DNA from: Chara braunii
Lineage: Eukaryota; Streptophyta; Charophyceae; Charales; Characeae
Assembly: GCA_003427395.1 (NCBI GenBank)
Contig: BFEA01000143.1
Location: 2,945,006-2,985,165, forward strand
Direction of reading: 5' to 3'
DNA: 40,160 nt
In this document: in pieces, positions 30,140 to 40,160 of the stretch
How the letters are laid out: every line of letters starts with the position of its first letter
How positions within the stretch are numbered: position 1 is the first letter of the stretch
Notes under the pieces: model-generated
Told to the model about the DNA's origin: nothing
The model's database searches: none
The model's input: the letters and a program-made list of their open reading frames with translations, nothing else
Made by a program: the position numbers and the translations under genes

Positions 30140-31059
30140 ATCAAGTTTACAGACCAAATAGCGGTGCCACTGTGCCTGCTGTGGCGATAATAGGGTCTGC
30201 TCGCACTGGCACTGAGTCATTAGTTCAAAATTGGCCTATTCGGCCTGACTCAACCGGTACCGCTGGCCTACGTGGGTCCTCCACAGGCATTGAGGCAAAG
30301 CCAGCATCCCCTGGCGAGCGACAGGCCCAGCCGCTGGAGGTTATAGCTAAGGCCGCATTCTGTCCGAGGGAGGCGAGCCAGGCGTACGCAGTCCCCCTCG
30401 GAATTGTCCCAGGCAGCTCGAGTCAGCTAGGGAGAAAAGGGCACCTGTCGTGCGCGGCAGGGACACATTCGGACTGGGAAGACAGGAGCGTGCACGACGT
30501 ACTCAGCGCCCATTTCGCTAGGTTGAGTCCACTCCATCAGATGAGCGCTGTTTATGACGTTGAGGGAAAAACGCGAAGAGCCGCGTGAAGAAGAGGGGAA
30601 AATCATGGCAGCGCGGGTGTTGCATACTCTAACGTGCAGACCAGAACAAGAACCGACCTCTCAATACAAAGTACAAGAGGTCACAGAGGAAGACTTAGAT
30701 ACTAATGATCCGAACAATCAATATTGCAATGCGGCCCTGAACACACATCATCATCATCGTTATCTGGTGTGAAGGGGGTCTGGCGCTTCACACAGGAAGA
30801 CTGCGCCAGCCCCAACCATACACAGACGAAGAAGGAGGGGTTAGACGAAGAGGAGGGGAAGATGGGAATGTCGTCAACACCAAGTCTCGGCACAGGCCCA
30901 AATAATCCCTCGTCGAAATGTCTGAATCCCAAATGTCCAGTCTGGATCCAATGTCGTCAAGTCTCAAGTCACAACTCTTTCTCTCTCTGTCGTAGTCTGA
31001 GAAGTCAGGTGGCGAGAGGGTGAGAAGAGATGGTGGACTTAGAAGAGGAAGAAGAAGAA
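30140..31059. other. About 0.9 kb without recognisable gene
   Basis: A 138-codon plus frame (30172-30588) has no domain or signal. No repeat structure was noticed apart from short CATCAT and GAAGAG runs. A (CT)n microsatellite follows at 31060-31080. Confidence 0.4.
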
Positions 31060-31220
31060 CTCTCTCTCTCTCTCTCTCTCTGTGTCCAGTACTAACCTGT
31101 GAAGTTGGCGCCTTGATGCAGGTACCTCGAAGATGGAGCTGGAGCTAGGGCGCCACAGGTAAGTACCGCTGGCCTCCGCCAGCCATCTCTCCCAACTCTA
31201 CGATCTACCACCTGATAGCG

Positions 31221-31354
31221 CCCAGCGCTGAAGACTACAGTTATGTCTATGGGCACCCAGCGCCGAAGACTACTACTAGCGCTAATACTAATGCCTAGCG
31301 CTGAAGACTACTGCAGCGCTCCTCTGAGTGCTGCGGCCGAATCCTGAAGACTAC
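31221..31354. repeat. GCGCTGAAGACTAC repeat, four copies
   Basis: CC(C/T)AGCGC(T/C)GAAGACTAC occurs at 31221, 31257 and 31293 (36 bp steps) and as ATCCTGAAGACTAC at about 31341. Confidence 0.65.
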
Positions 31355-31511
31355 TCGTGCCTCTGACAACTACCTACCCGTGAAGTGCATGGGAACTTCC
31401 TATGTACTACCGGGTGTGCCTCCTGACTCGTGCGAGCAGTCCAGGAGGCTGCTCTTGCCAATGCCGAAGGAAGGCAGGGGCTGCAGCTGCAGCTCCTGCT
31501 CAAGCTCGTGA

Positions 31512-31773
31512 GGAACAGGCTATTTCTGGCCTGTTCCGAAACCCTGTATTCGTGCCTGAGTCTTAGGAGTGGTCGAAACAACGAGGGCCTGAAAAAGGCC
31601 CTCCGTTTCAGGCTGGAAAAACTCTGGGCCTGAAAGGCCCAGAAATAGGCTGAAACGGAATAGGGCCTGCAGGCCCTCGTATTTCAGCTTCCAGGCTGAA
31701 ACGACCGGGTCCTGTAAGCCCTAACTTTTAGGCTTTTAGGCTGAAAGTCCGGGACGGGCCCTGCAGGGCCCGT
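31512..31773. repeat. Array of five short GC-rich hairpins
   Basis: 1: arms 31512-31520/31529-31537 (GGAACAGGC). 2: 31583-31590/31596-31603 (GAGGGCCT), extendable by flanking GAAAC/GTTTC. 3: 31623-31631/31635-31643 (TCTGGGCCT). 4: 16 bp perfect palindrome 31662-31677. 5: 20 bp perfect palindrome 31754-31773. All share a (G)GGCCT core, and CAGGCTGAAA-type linkers recur between them. No adjacent gene explains them as terminators. Confidence 0.75.
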
Positions 31774-32262
31774 GTGGCTACGCAGTATGCCACAGCGGGG
31801 GAGGGCGTGCCTGGCGTTCGCAGCGTCCAGTTTCGCGGACGTAGCTGTGAGGACCATTTGTGAATATTGAGATCTATGGGAATTGACGAGCTCGCAAGCT
31901 CAAGGGCGGAATTCTAGGAGTGACGGTGGATTGCGCAGGAATCCACGGAGAAGAAGTGCTCTCCCCACGGACGAGGGCCCTTTCGGAGGGCTATGTATAA
32001 AGAAGCTAATTTTTGTGATTAATGAGGACAGATGCATACAAGAGCCACATGCGCTGAATCTGACTGCTGAAGCGCTGAAGACCTTGGCGGCGGGACTTCC
32101 CATCTACTCGCGGGAGGCTCCCTTCACTAATTTCTTTTTGTGATTATGCGCTCATCCGGTGAGTGATTCTCAGCAACACACGGCATGAGGGGAAAAGCAT
32201 GTGTATATATGCCAGTGTATCTGTTTAAAATCATATTGGGGATGCAATCATCGTCTCGCTGT

Positions 32263-32618
32263 GTTAAGAGCTCTGTTCCAGACGGGCCGCTGATCTCGAA
32301 CAAGCCTGCAAAACGTTTACACACTGAGAATCCGTTAAGAGCTCTGTTTCAGACGGGCTGCTGATCACAAACGAGCCTGCAGAAAGTTTACACTCTGAGC
32401 ATCCGTTAAGAGCTTTGATCCAGGCGGTCTGCTGATCACTGATGTGCCTGCTAAACGCTTCCACACAGAGAATCCATTAAGTGCACCGTTCCAAGCGGGC
32501 TGCTGGTCACAAATGAGCCTGTGAGACGTTTTCGCTCTGAGAGCCCATTAAGAATTTTGTTCCAAGCGGACAATTGATCACTGTGGAGCCTGTGAGGCCC
32601 ATCTACTCTGGAAATTCA
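32263..32618. repeat. 71 bp tandem satellite, five units
   Basis: Units start at (G/A)TTAAGAG at about 32263, 32334, 32405, 32476 and 32548. Each continues GTTCCA(G/A)(A/G)CGGGC, GCTGATCAC, GAGCCTG, then a CTCTGAGA-type end. Period is 71-72 with substitutions only. Confidence 0.85.
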
Positions 32619-32704
32619 CTGAGGTTCGATCGTATTCCTTCTTTGCCCGACCTTTTTGATCTGTAAACACCTGCTCTTCTTCGATGAAACGGGAAAGGAA
32701 AGCG

Positions 32705-32710
<6 letters not shown>

Positions 32711-32740
<30 letters not shown>
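32711..32740. repeat. (GA)n microsatellite
   Basis: A pure GA dinucleotide run. Confidence 0.95.
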
Positions 32741-32743
<3 letters not shown>

Positions 32744-32759
32744 ATGGAAGGGAGTTTCC

Positions 32760-34660
32760 CTGCGTCGTTACCAGTTCGGGGGGAGAAGCGGTGAGGAGGA
32801 AGGTATGACTGAAAAGACAAGAGTAAAGAAGATTGGGGGAGAATTGTGGTTTATGTTTATAACCGTTTATTATCATTATTAGAGATTTTTTTTAATTCTT
32901 AATCTTACAGTTTTTCTTCTTTTAATGATCACTGTTATCTTTGTCAGTGTCGCCAAATTTATGGTTACCGGTTAGACATACCTGGCGCTGATTGTGTTCA
33001 GGAACGCTCAGACTAGGCTCATCGAACTGTCAGCGGAGGGCGAGCATAGTCTGCTTAACGAGAGCGTGATGAGGGAGAAAGAGTTTGAGGTAAAGGAAAA
33101 GACAAACAGACAACCCAATACTAAATTTGTGTTATCGAGTATCTAGTACTCTCTACAGGTAGTGGAACTTGGCTCAACTAAAGCAGCTCTTACTCCTGAC
33201 AAAGCGCAGGAGCTTACTCAAAATCGGGGTCGTAAATCGATTCCCGGACTCACTTGCAATAGTACCTGTTCAATGGCCAGTGCTCCCCCTAAAATCGGGC
33301 TGGATCATTGGTTGCCGTGATAATCGAGGGAGCTGATTGGGTCAGTTGTTCTTCTAACTTGCCTGCATCTCAAGAACTAAGCTGCCAATCGGATCACGAG
33401 ATCGCTCAAACTGGAGCCTATTGGGCCAGTAGCCCGCTCAGAGGTTATGCAGTTGGTCGTTTCATTGGTCCATCCAAATTTCGAAATGATTGTTTGCAAT
33501 GTTTGGTACATTGGCTCGCCTCAAAGTCGAATCTGATGACTAGCCCAATGGTACAATCAGGTTGGGTCTGTGAAGTGGCTTCCTGGCTCGCTCGACATCG
33601 AGCCGCTAAGTGATGCCATGTTGCACTCCTGCAGATCGAGGGACAGACAAGGGGGAGACGTGAGGAAAAAATGAACGATTGAGACGTCGTGGGGCTGTTG
33701 CTATTAATCTAAACAGTGTAACACAAAGAAATCGACTCTTACATCTTGAGAAAGGAATTAATTATTGACTCTCGCATGCACTGAACTTGTTTGCATGGTA
33801 GCCTGGGCATGAACAAAATTAATGCTTTGATCTGCAATCCTCAGATCGACAGACATGCGACATCCACTGGCTCAGACCTGTTGAACCCTCCCGCCTTGCA
33901 ATCAGGGGAGACCCAGACGATTCAGAGAGCCAGACTTCTACTAGAACAAGCGGTCTTGAAATATGGGTGTGTTGATCGCGCATCCATCGGGATAGAGCAG
34001 TTGTATTCAGTGGCCACTGGTAGGCCGGAGAACCCTACCTTCCCTGTATGCTTTTCTCAAACCTATTGTATGGAACCCAGCTTGGTCTACCACCCACCCT
34101 CGTACTACCACGAGTGAAACAGAAAACCCTCTTACATCTGACAGTGCCTACCTGTGGGGAGAGACCACACTTGTAGACCTGGACCTGGAAATAATTGAAG
34201 ACTCATAGCTATCTTTGGGAGGTGCTCAAATACCCTCTCCGGCCTAAGCTTGTTCCTGATGGTACTCAAGAGAAGCCAATATCAATCATACCCCCCCCAG
34301 ATCCGAGGGTCGGCAGGCGGAACCCCATTGAGGGATTTCGACTGGTCCTCCGATCTGCAGGACAGATTCACTTACTTTATCTTATTAGATTTCTGTGCTA
34401 TTTTGACGTGCCGCCAGGAGGACATATGGATCAGGAAAGGATGTGGGTGTGACAGCTGACGCAACCCCCTACACCCTACTGGTCGCTGAGGACCTCGGAA
34501 GCGGGCGCAGCGAGTGACAGGCGCTGTAGCCCTTGGCTTCAGCGAAGAGTAGGCGACCCCTCCCCGGGTTTCCTCACACCGGTTCGGGTGGGTCGGAACC
34601 GGGTTGTACATTAGAAAGTCGGGAAACAGAATCCCGGTTCAAGTAGTACGGCCCGGGCTG
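32760..34660. other. About 1.9 kb without recognisable gene
   Basis: Plus frames at 33308-33613 and 33791-34117 (about 100 codons each) show no known domain. No tandem repeats, terminal repeats or RNA signatures were seen. Confidence 0.45.
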
Positions 34661-34667
34661 TACACTA

Positions 34668-34756
34668 CTGCCGTCTTCACCCGAATAGAATGCCCGGTCA
34701 TTATCGCTGCATTTGGCACCACTTTCAGTCCAGATACAGCAAAAATGGTAATAGGA
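34668..34756 (+). mobile_element. Foldback family CGTCTTC, copy 6
   Basis: CTGCCGTCTTCACCCGAATA, then GAATGCCCGGTCATTATCGC, then an inverted inner segment ACTTTCAGTCCAGATACAGC that complements the TATCCGGACTGA interior of copies 1 and 2. The outer right arm is missing. Confidence 0.55.
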
Positions 34757-35218
34757 GGCTGTAAATTTGTTATGAAGTAGGGAAGTACGTGAAGGCGGGA
34801 AGTGCAAATGGGTGTGGGATGTTACCGGGTGATTCGCACCCGGTTCCAAGACTGGGACTGTCTAGGACCTGGCGCGAGTGATAATGACCTGACAGGGCAG
34901 GAGCGGAGCACAGGGAATAGGGCCCTTACGTGCCTTCATCGCACCCATACTGGGAATGGCAGAACCGCCCTATCAACCAGTACACGTGGAACGACGCACG
35001 CTATAGCACAGTTAGGTGCAGACATGAGGAAGCAACGGTGGGTCGAAAGAGTGCAAAACTGTTCTGTTACAGTATGCCGCCGGGGATGGCTCTCAGTCGA
35101 TCGCAGAAACGTGTGCCGCTGGCGGACGCGTGAATGCATAACAATCAGAGGGCAAGGTCATCCTCTGAACACGGGACGCATAGCGATCGGCCTCGCTATT
35201 TCAATTCATTCATTCATT

Positions 35219-35266
35219 CTGCTTCTGCGTCTTCTTCTGCTCCTGCTTCTGCTTCTGCTTCTGCTT
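35219..35266. repeat. (TTCTGC)n hexanucleotide repeat
   Basis: CTTCTG repeats with CGT and CTC interruptions. Confidence 0.85.
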
Positions 35267-35394
35267 TTCCGTTCCCACTCTACTACCTGTTCATATTATT
35301 TTTCTCCAACTTCGCCACTGCTCCAGCCTCACCGAGTCTAGATTTGCCCATCAATTGGCGAAGTTCTGGCCCGGGAGAGACGAAAATGGTTGCG

Positions 35395-35650
35395 CCGAGA
35401 AGAAGAAGGAGGAGGAGGAAGAAGTAAGAAGGAGAAGGAGGAGGAGGAGATGGGGAAAGAAGGAGAAGGAGAAGAAGGAGGAGGAGGAGAAGAAGAAGAA
35501 GTGTGAGATGAAGGAAGAACGAGAAGGTGGAAGAAGGAAGGGGAAGAAAGAAGAAAAACACAAGGAAGAACAAGAAGGTAGACGAAGAAAGAAGAAGAAA
35601 AACAGGAAGAAGAAGAAGAAGAAGAAGAAGAAGAAGAAGAAGAGACTGTG
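35395..35650. repeat. Polypurine GAA/GGA tract
   Basis: About 255 bases, nearly all A+G on the plus strand, ending in a pure (GAA)n run at about 35605-35643. Frames through it are Glu/Lys/Arg low complexity and not genes. Confidence 0.9.
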
Positions 35651-35659
35651 AGATGAAGG

Positions 35660-37690
35660 TTCCCACCATAGCCACACAAGCAATGCTCCTCTTTCAACGG
35701 AAACAGTGGACTGCTACTTCATTGTGTACATCAATACGCTAACAGCAACATGGAACTAACAACCAGAACACAGGAAAAGCACGTACCATTCTTTTTCCAT
35801 GTCTGTTTGCTTGTCCTTGTGCCACTTCACGTTTGTCATCATGCCCGATGTAAGCACTAAGGAACTGATTGGAAGAAACTGATTGAAAGTTGAGACTACA
35901 AATAACGATCATAACGAAAAGCATACACAGAAGCATATCCAACAGAAGAGTTCAAGAAAAATGGGGCACCTGCCCAAATGCAATGTTCTTGCAGTCTCTC
36001 AGCAGGCTGTACCCCTTAGGTAGGACATTTCTCTAAATCTTCCAAGTTCAGGGTTCTACCGGTAAATGGGGCACCTAGCCCAAGCTCATAGCCAAAACTC
36101 CCACCTTCCTCCAAGCATAAAGCATTCGTCAGAAAAGCTGTATTTACTACAACTTTCGAGGCAAATGCAGCTATAATTGAACGGATTTCACCCACAGTCC
36201 CTGTCCCGAGTCCCTGTCCCACAGCTCGACTGGGGCCCAGTGCTAGTTGGCCCAGCAGGTCCCAGGTCCAGGGTCCTGGGAGTCCAATAGGGCCTAGAGG
36301 CCGAAGTGTCGTAGGTCTGCAGGGTCCGGTAGTTTTGGTCATTAGAAGTCGTAGGCCCAGTACCCGACAAGAAAAGCCTACAGTCCCGATATCCGATATT
36401 GCAGCAGCATCCTGGGAAAGTCCTGTAAGTTCCAGAACTAGGCAAACTGCAGCCGAGAGGCCGAATCGACCGGTACCGGTCCGAAGCCGACAACGATTCA
36501 CTTTCAGCTGCTATGTATAGATGCTACAGTGCTTCATTGGGTCACTTGTCAATTCACATGTTGAAGAGCTATGCTGTAGCGCTTGTACGACTGAGCGACT
36601 GGACAGTTGGTTGACGAAGGAGCAGAAGGGCGATTGGCGACATAGTGAGGGTTGACGAGGGAGAAGACGTCAGCCATGGTTGCAAGGACAAAGTAGGGCA
36701 GGAGAGAGACAAAGTTAGGAGTAGCGAGTTGTATTCAGAGAGCAAGTGTGAGCGGTCCAAGGATCGAGCGTGAGAGAGCGAGAGGCAGAGGTACAATAGA
36801 AGAGAGAGAGCGAGAGGGAGAGATCTCAGCGGGACTTACCTGTGTGGTGTAATGGCGATAGCAGCCATAACAGCTTGTATTATATACTTAGAACTTAAAC
36901 AATTCCGACACTTCTTTTTCGGATGGGCTAATTGACATCTCTCGTGTGTTGTGTGAGCTTTCTGTGAGCTGTCAGTGTGATGCATGCCATTGAATTGAAG
37001 TGAGTTCATTGCATAATAAGTTATTAATAACAATGTGTTCTGTAACTTCTGTTTAGGAGAAGAGAGCAGAACCACCAGGCAGCCCAACTCAGCCCAACAG
37101 ATGAGTTCATACGATAGTTCGTATATTGATCTCCAGCCTCAGAAAAAGAAAACAAGAAAAAGACCAAAACACTGTATTCACAATAGAGCCTCAGCCAATC
37201 CATGCAGACGATCAATTGAGTCCTTGTCCTGCAGCCCAATACTGTCAGTCCCTCTACCTCTCTCTTCCACCAATCCATTGTGCAGCCTTCCCTTCCGCCT
37301 CCCTCCTCCCAAACCACGCTCCCCCCCCCCGCCCCGCCCCCTCTCCCCTCTCTTCCGCCCCCACCCCAACCATTAACCATGATATGGACCAGGTGCAGCT
37401 CAATTCACCCTACCTGAACATCTTATCTAGAAGCTCCTCTGATGGTCGTTGTCGTGAAAACACCTTGAAGGCGCCATCGCCGTTCTCAAACCTCATCAGG
37501 AGTCCAATTGAGCTAAACGGGATTGTAGGGTTCTCCATGGTTGCAATAGTGTCAGGAAGATCGCTTTCCCTGGATAAATTGAAGAATTTCTGAGACAGGT
37601 CAGAGAAAGCAAAGAAAAAAAGGGGAAAAAGAAGAAGCAGACACAGGACGACAACATCCATCTCAGTATCGGTTGGAAGACAAACCTGGC
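35660..37690. other. About 2 kb without recognisable gene
   Basis: The longest frame is 161 codons (minus, 36016-36501), with Gly/Leu/Thr-rich text from a CCTG/CAGG-rich patch and no domain. A short GA run occurs at about 36800 and a C-rich patch at 37320-37350. Confidence 0.45.
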
Positions 37691-37704
37691 AGTTGTGATT
37701 GGTA

Positions 37705-38520
37705 CGTAGTATCTAGTACGTAGCATGCAGTGTGCTCGTACTATGTAGTATGTAGTACATAGCATGTACTACTGATGTGGTGCGTAGTATGGACTATGTA
37801 GTATGCGCTTTGTACATAGTATGGAATATGTTGTATCATGACTCTAATGTAGCATGTAGTATGTAGTATGTAGAACATAGCATGTACTACTGATGTGCTG
37901 TGTACTATGTACTATGTATTACGTACTATACATGTACTACTGATGTGCTGTGTACTATGTACTATGTATTACGTACTATGCATGTACTACTGATGTGATG
38001 TGTACTATGTACTATGTATTATGTACTATGTACTATGCAGTACGTACTATGTACATAGAATGTAATATGCCGTATGTAATATGCTGTATGTAGTATGTAA
38101 TATGCTGTATGTGGTATGTAGTATGCAGCATGTAGTTTGTAGTATGTCGCATGTACTACATAGTATCTGGTGTGTACTATGTAGTATGTAGTACATGTAG
38201 TGCGTACTATGTACATAATATGCATAATATGCTGTATGTAGTATGTAGCATGTACATAATATGCCGTATGTAGTACGTAGTATGTAGTGTGTAGTTTGTA
38301 GTATGTAGCATGTACTACATAGCATGCAGTGCATACTATGTACTACGTAGTACGTAGTACATGTAGTGCATACGATGTACTATGTAGTGCGTAGTACGTG
38401 TAGTGTGTAGCACTGTGTACTATGTACTTCGTGTAGTGCATACTATGGACTATGCAGCATGCAGTACGTACTAGCACTATTTCGCATGTAATACTTAGTA
38501 TGTAGTATGTGATAAGTAGT
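37705..38520. repeat. TAGTATG minisatellite with a 50 bp higher-order unit
   Basis: The whole stretch is built from TAGTATG/TACTATG heptamer-like words. Within it an exact 50 bp unit starting CATGTACTACTGATGTG repeats at 37881, 37931 and 37981, with a diverged relative at about 37764. Because TAGTA and TACTA are mutually complementary, the array can fold extensively. Confidence 0.9.
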
Positions 38521-38870
38521 GTGTGGACTGAATCGTTGATGAATTATGAATAGAGTTCTGAATCTTTTTGGTGACAAATGTTTTACGTCATTTGCTGCCA
38601 TCTCCTCCCCAAGATAAGGGATCCCTGTATTGTTGGTCCTTAATACTCCTTATGGCTGTACTTCTTCTAACTTTCAGGCCAGATACAGCTATTATAGGCA
38701 TGCGATCCATTGTAACGGGAAGGCCATAGCTTCATTCTGAGTGGAAGGCCATATAGCTTCACTGGCCAGACTGCCAATGCCCTCTTGGACAGTCACTCTG
38801 TCTCTCAGTTCTCAGACTGTCAATCTTCGTCAAAATGAGTAAGCAGCTAATCTCTTTGGTGCCGTGACTG

Positions 38871-38990
38871 TCACCCAATGTGGGAGCTTGTCCCACAATG
38901 AGGGACTTTGTCCCACAATGTGGGAGCTCATCACACAGTGTGTGGCCTCAACCACTGCAAGGGAGTTTGACCCACAATGTGGCCGTCAAT
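38871..38990. repeat. 20 bp tandem repeat, six units
   Basis: Units TCCCACAATGTGGGAGCTCA and variants start every 20 bases from 38871. Each contains the palindromic CCCACAATGTGGG or a decayed form; units 4 and 5 are the most diverged. Confidence 0.85.
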
Positions 38991-39065
38991 AAAAACCATC
39001 CTTCCTGCAGGACAGCCTTGGCAGATATGGCTATAGCTACTGTGCAGCCTCAGCCAACTACAACA

Positions 39066-39190
39066 TAACCAAATAGTCAAATATCCAAACAGCCAGAACA
39101 GCCGAAAAACAGCCAACGGCCAAACAGCCAAACAGCCAAATAGCCAAATAGCCCAATAGACAAATAGCCGAATAGTCAAATAGCCAACCA
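39066..39190. repeat. 8 bp tandem repeat AAACAGCC / AAATAGCC
   Basis: About 14 copies of AAA(C/T)AGCC with a few substitutions. The minus-strand frame gives a Trp/Leu/Phe periodic peptide, which is an artefact of the repeat. Confidence 0.85.
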
Positions 39191-39261
39191 CAGCGTGGCC
39201 AAAACAGCCAAAATCAACTTCCTCCTTAGGGACATCACATCCATTAAAATTTGGCTAGAGC

Positions 39262-39335
39262 CTCTCTCTCTCTCTCTCTCGCGCCAAAAAAAAAAACAAA
39301 AAAAAAAAAACAAACAAACAAACAAACAAACAAAC
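39262..39335. repeat. (CT)n followed by A-runs and (CAAA)n
   Basis: (CT)n lies at 39263-39280, A-runs at about 39286-39311 and (CAAA)n at about 39312-39335. The A-run and CAAA combination resembles a retroposon tail, without a recognisable body. Confidence 0.8.
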
Positions 39336-39743
39336 CAGCTGCAAAGATGCGGATCTGGAGTCGGGCCCATACGGACCTTTTTGGAGGGGACGAAAAAAAG
39401 AGCAGCTGCAATGCTTTAGAATCAAGAGTCAATGTCATCAACATAACAAAAATGGATAGGTGTGGCACCAACTGACCACAAAATGGAAGGCGAGGTAACG
39501 ACCTTACCAAAAATGGTAGGCAAGGTTATATACCACCTAACCCGAAAAAAATGCAAGGCATGTGCTTTGCTCTTATTCAAGTAAAAAACGGTGATCGTCT
39601 TGTGTGACAAAAATAATGGCAATGTGTTGTATTTGGGGGACCCAGAAGAACTGAAATGAATGAACATTGGCTGTGCGTCTTTCGCTAACTCTCCGCATGG
39701 ATAGGTTACTCTGTGTTTAGTCAGCAGGAGAAAAGCGCAATTC

Positions 39744-39836
39744 TTTTCTTTTCTTTTCCTTTTTTCCTTTCCGGGAAACACAGCTCTGATATATTTGTGG
39801 GGAGCAGCATGTGATGGGAACCGGGCCCAGCATCCC
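39744..39836 (-). mobile_element. SINE-like retroposon, copy D (degenerate)
   Basis: TATTTGTGGGGAGCAGCATG, then GATGGGAACCGGGCCCAGCATCCC (39791-39836), match the core of copies A-C with more substitutions. A TTTTC-rich run upstream (39744-39772) would be the degraded tail, giving minus orientation. Confidence 0.45.
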
Positions 39837-40095
39837 ATATGAATAACCCGGCTTTGGCTGAGAAAATTGCAATACACAGCACTCAAACAGACACCCAAAA
39901 TGGACTATGGATCCATACTGAGTGAATAATCATCAAATCTCCCTTAAAAAAAAAAAAAAACACATCAAATAACCACAAGGGTCTATGGATATGGTTCTAG
40001 GCTCTCGCCCCTGCGACACAGTTGAATGCAGACCCCCCTCAGAGTGAAGAGTTAACCTTCTTGCTTCATTCCAGGACACTTTGCAGCTGTCAATT

Positions 40096-40097
<2 letters not shown>

Positions 40098-40160
<63 letters not shown>
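40098..40160. repeat. (CT)n microsatellite at the window end
   Basis: A pure CT run that reaches the last base of the window and may continue beyond it. Confidence 0.95.

Noticed and set aside
32263-32618. CRISPR-like regular repeats
   Set aside because: The whole 71 bp unit repeats with no unique spacers, and the sequence is eukaryotic repeat DNA. The same holds for the 20, 50 and 57 bp arrays.
35355-35651. 98-codon Glu/Lys/Arg frame
   Set aside because: It is a translation of the GAA/GGA polypurine tract.

Overview
The window looks like intergenic, repeat-dominated DNA from a large eukaryotic nuclear genome. I found no intact protein-coding gene, no rRNA and no convincing functional tRNA. 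Three lines of evidence suggest the green-plant lineage, perhaps a streptophyte alga or another large repeat-rich genome. First, the two LINE relics are of the plant L1 type, with a C-terminal reverse-transcriptase-associated zinc-binding region. Second, the U6-like copies match plant-type U6. Third, microsatellites, minisatellites and foldback elements are dense. The species assignment is an inference, not proven. There is a 387-base assembly gap (27012-27398).

Layout. 1-907: three copies of a short poly(A)-tailed, SINE-like retroposon in both orientations, with a degenerate fourth copy at 39.8 kb. 1958-8800: two decayed, 5'-truncated L1-type LINEs placed head to head (minus strand 4676-1958, plus strand 4689-8800). 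The plus-strand copy is interrupted by a homopolymer-bounded insert (7045-7149) and by a GC-rich inverted-repeat element with TTAA at both ends and in its centre (7687-8026). 8.85-20.5 kb: tandem repeats of several kinds, including a 0.8 kb degenerate TTCAG-type minisatellite, a 1.6 kb polypyrimidine tract with a recurring internal spacer, two near-perfect hairpins and a tRNA-derived sequence.

20.5-28.9 kb is the most informative part. It holds a U6 snRNA copy whose 5' half is inverted, a poly(A)-ended U2 5' fragment 40 bp further on, two more U6-like copies, several members of an unrecognised foldback family (inverted-repeat ends like CTACCGTCTTCACCCGAATA), a 684 bp element with 12 bp perfect terminal inverted repeats and a TTTAAA target duplication, and tRNA T-arm-like sequences. 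29-40 kb holds further arrays: 71 bp, 50 bp, 20 bp and 8 bp tandem repeats and a run of five short GC-rich hairpins.

Reading of the whole: this is a graveyard of retroposition and DNA-transposon activity. LINE-type target-primed reverse transcription plausibly explains the SINE-like copies, the U6 and U2 retrocopies and the 5' inversion in one U6 copy. The foldback family and the 684 bp element look like non-autonomous DNA transposons whose transposases lie elsewhere. No operon-like or defence-like system is visible.
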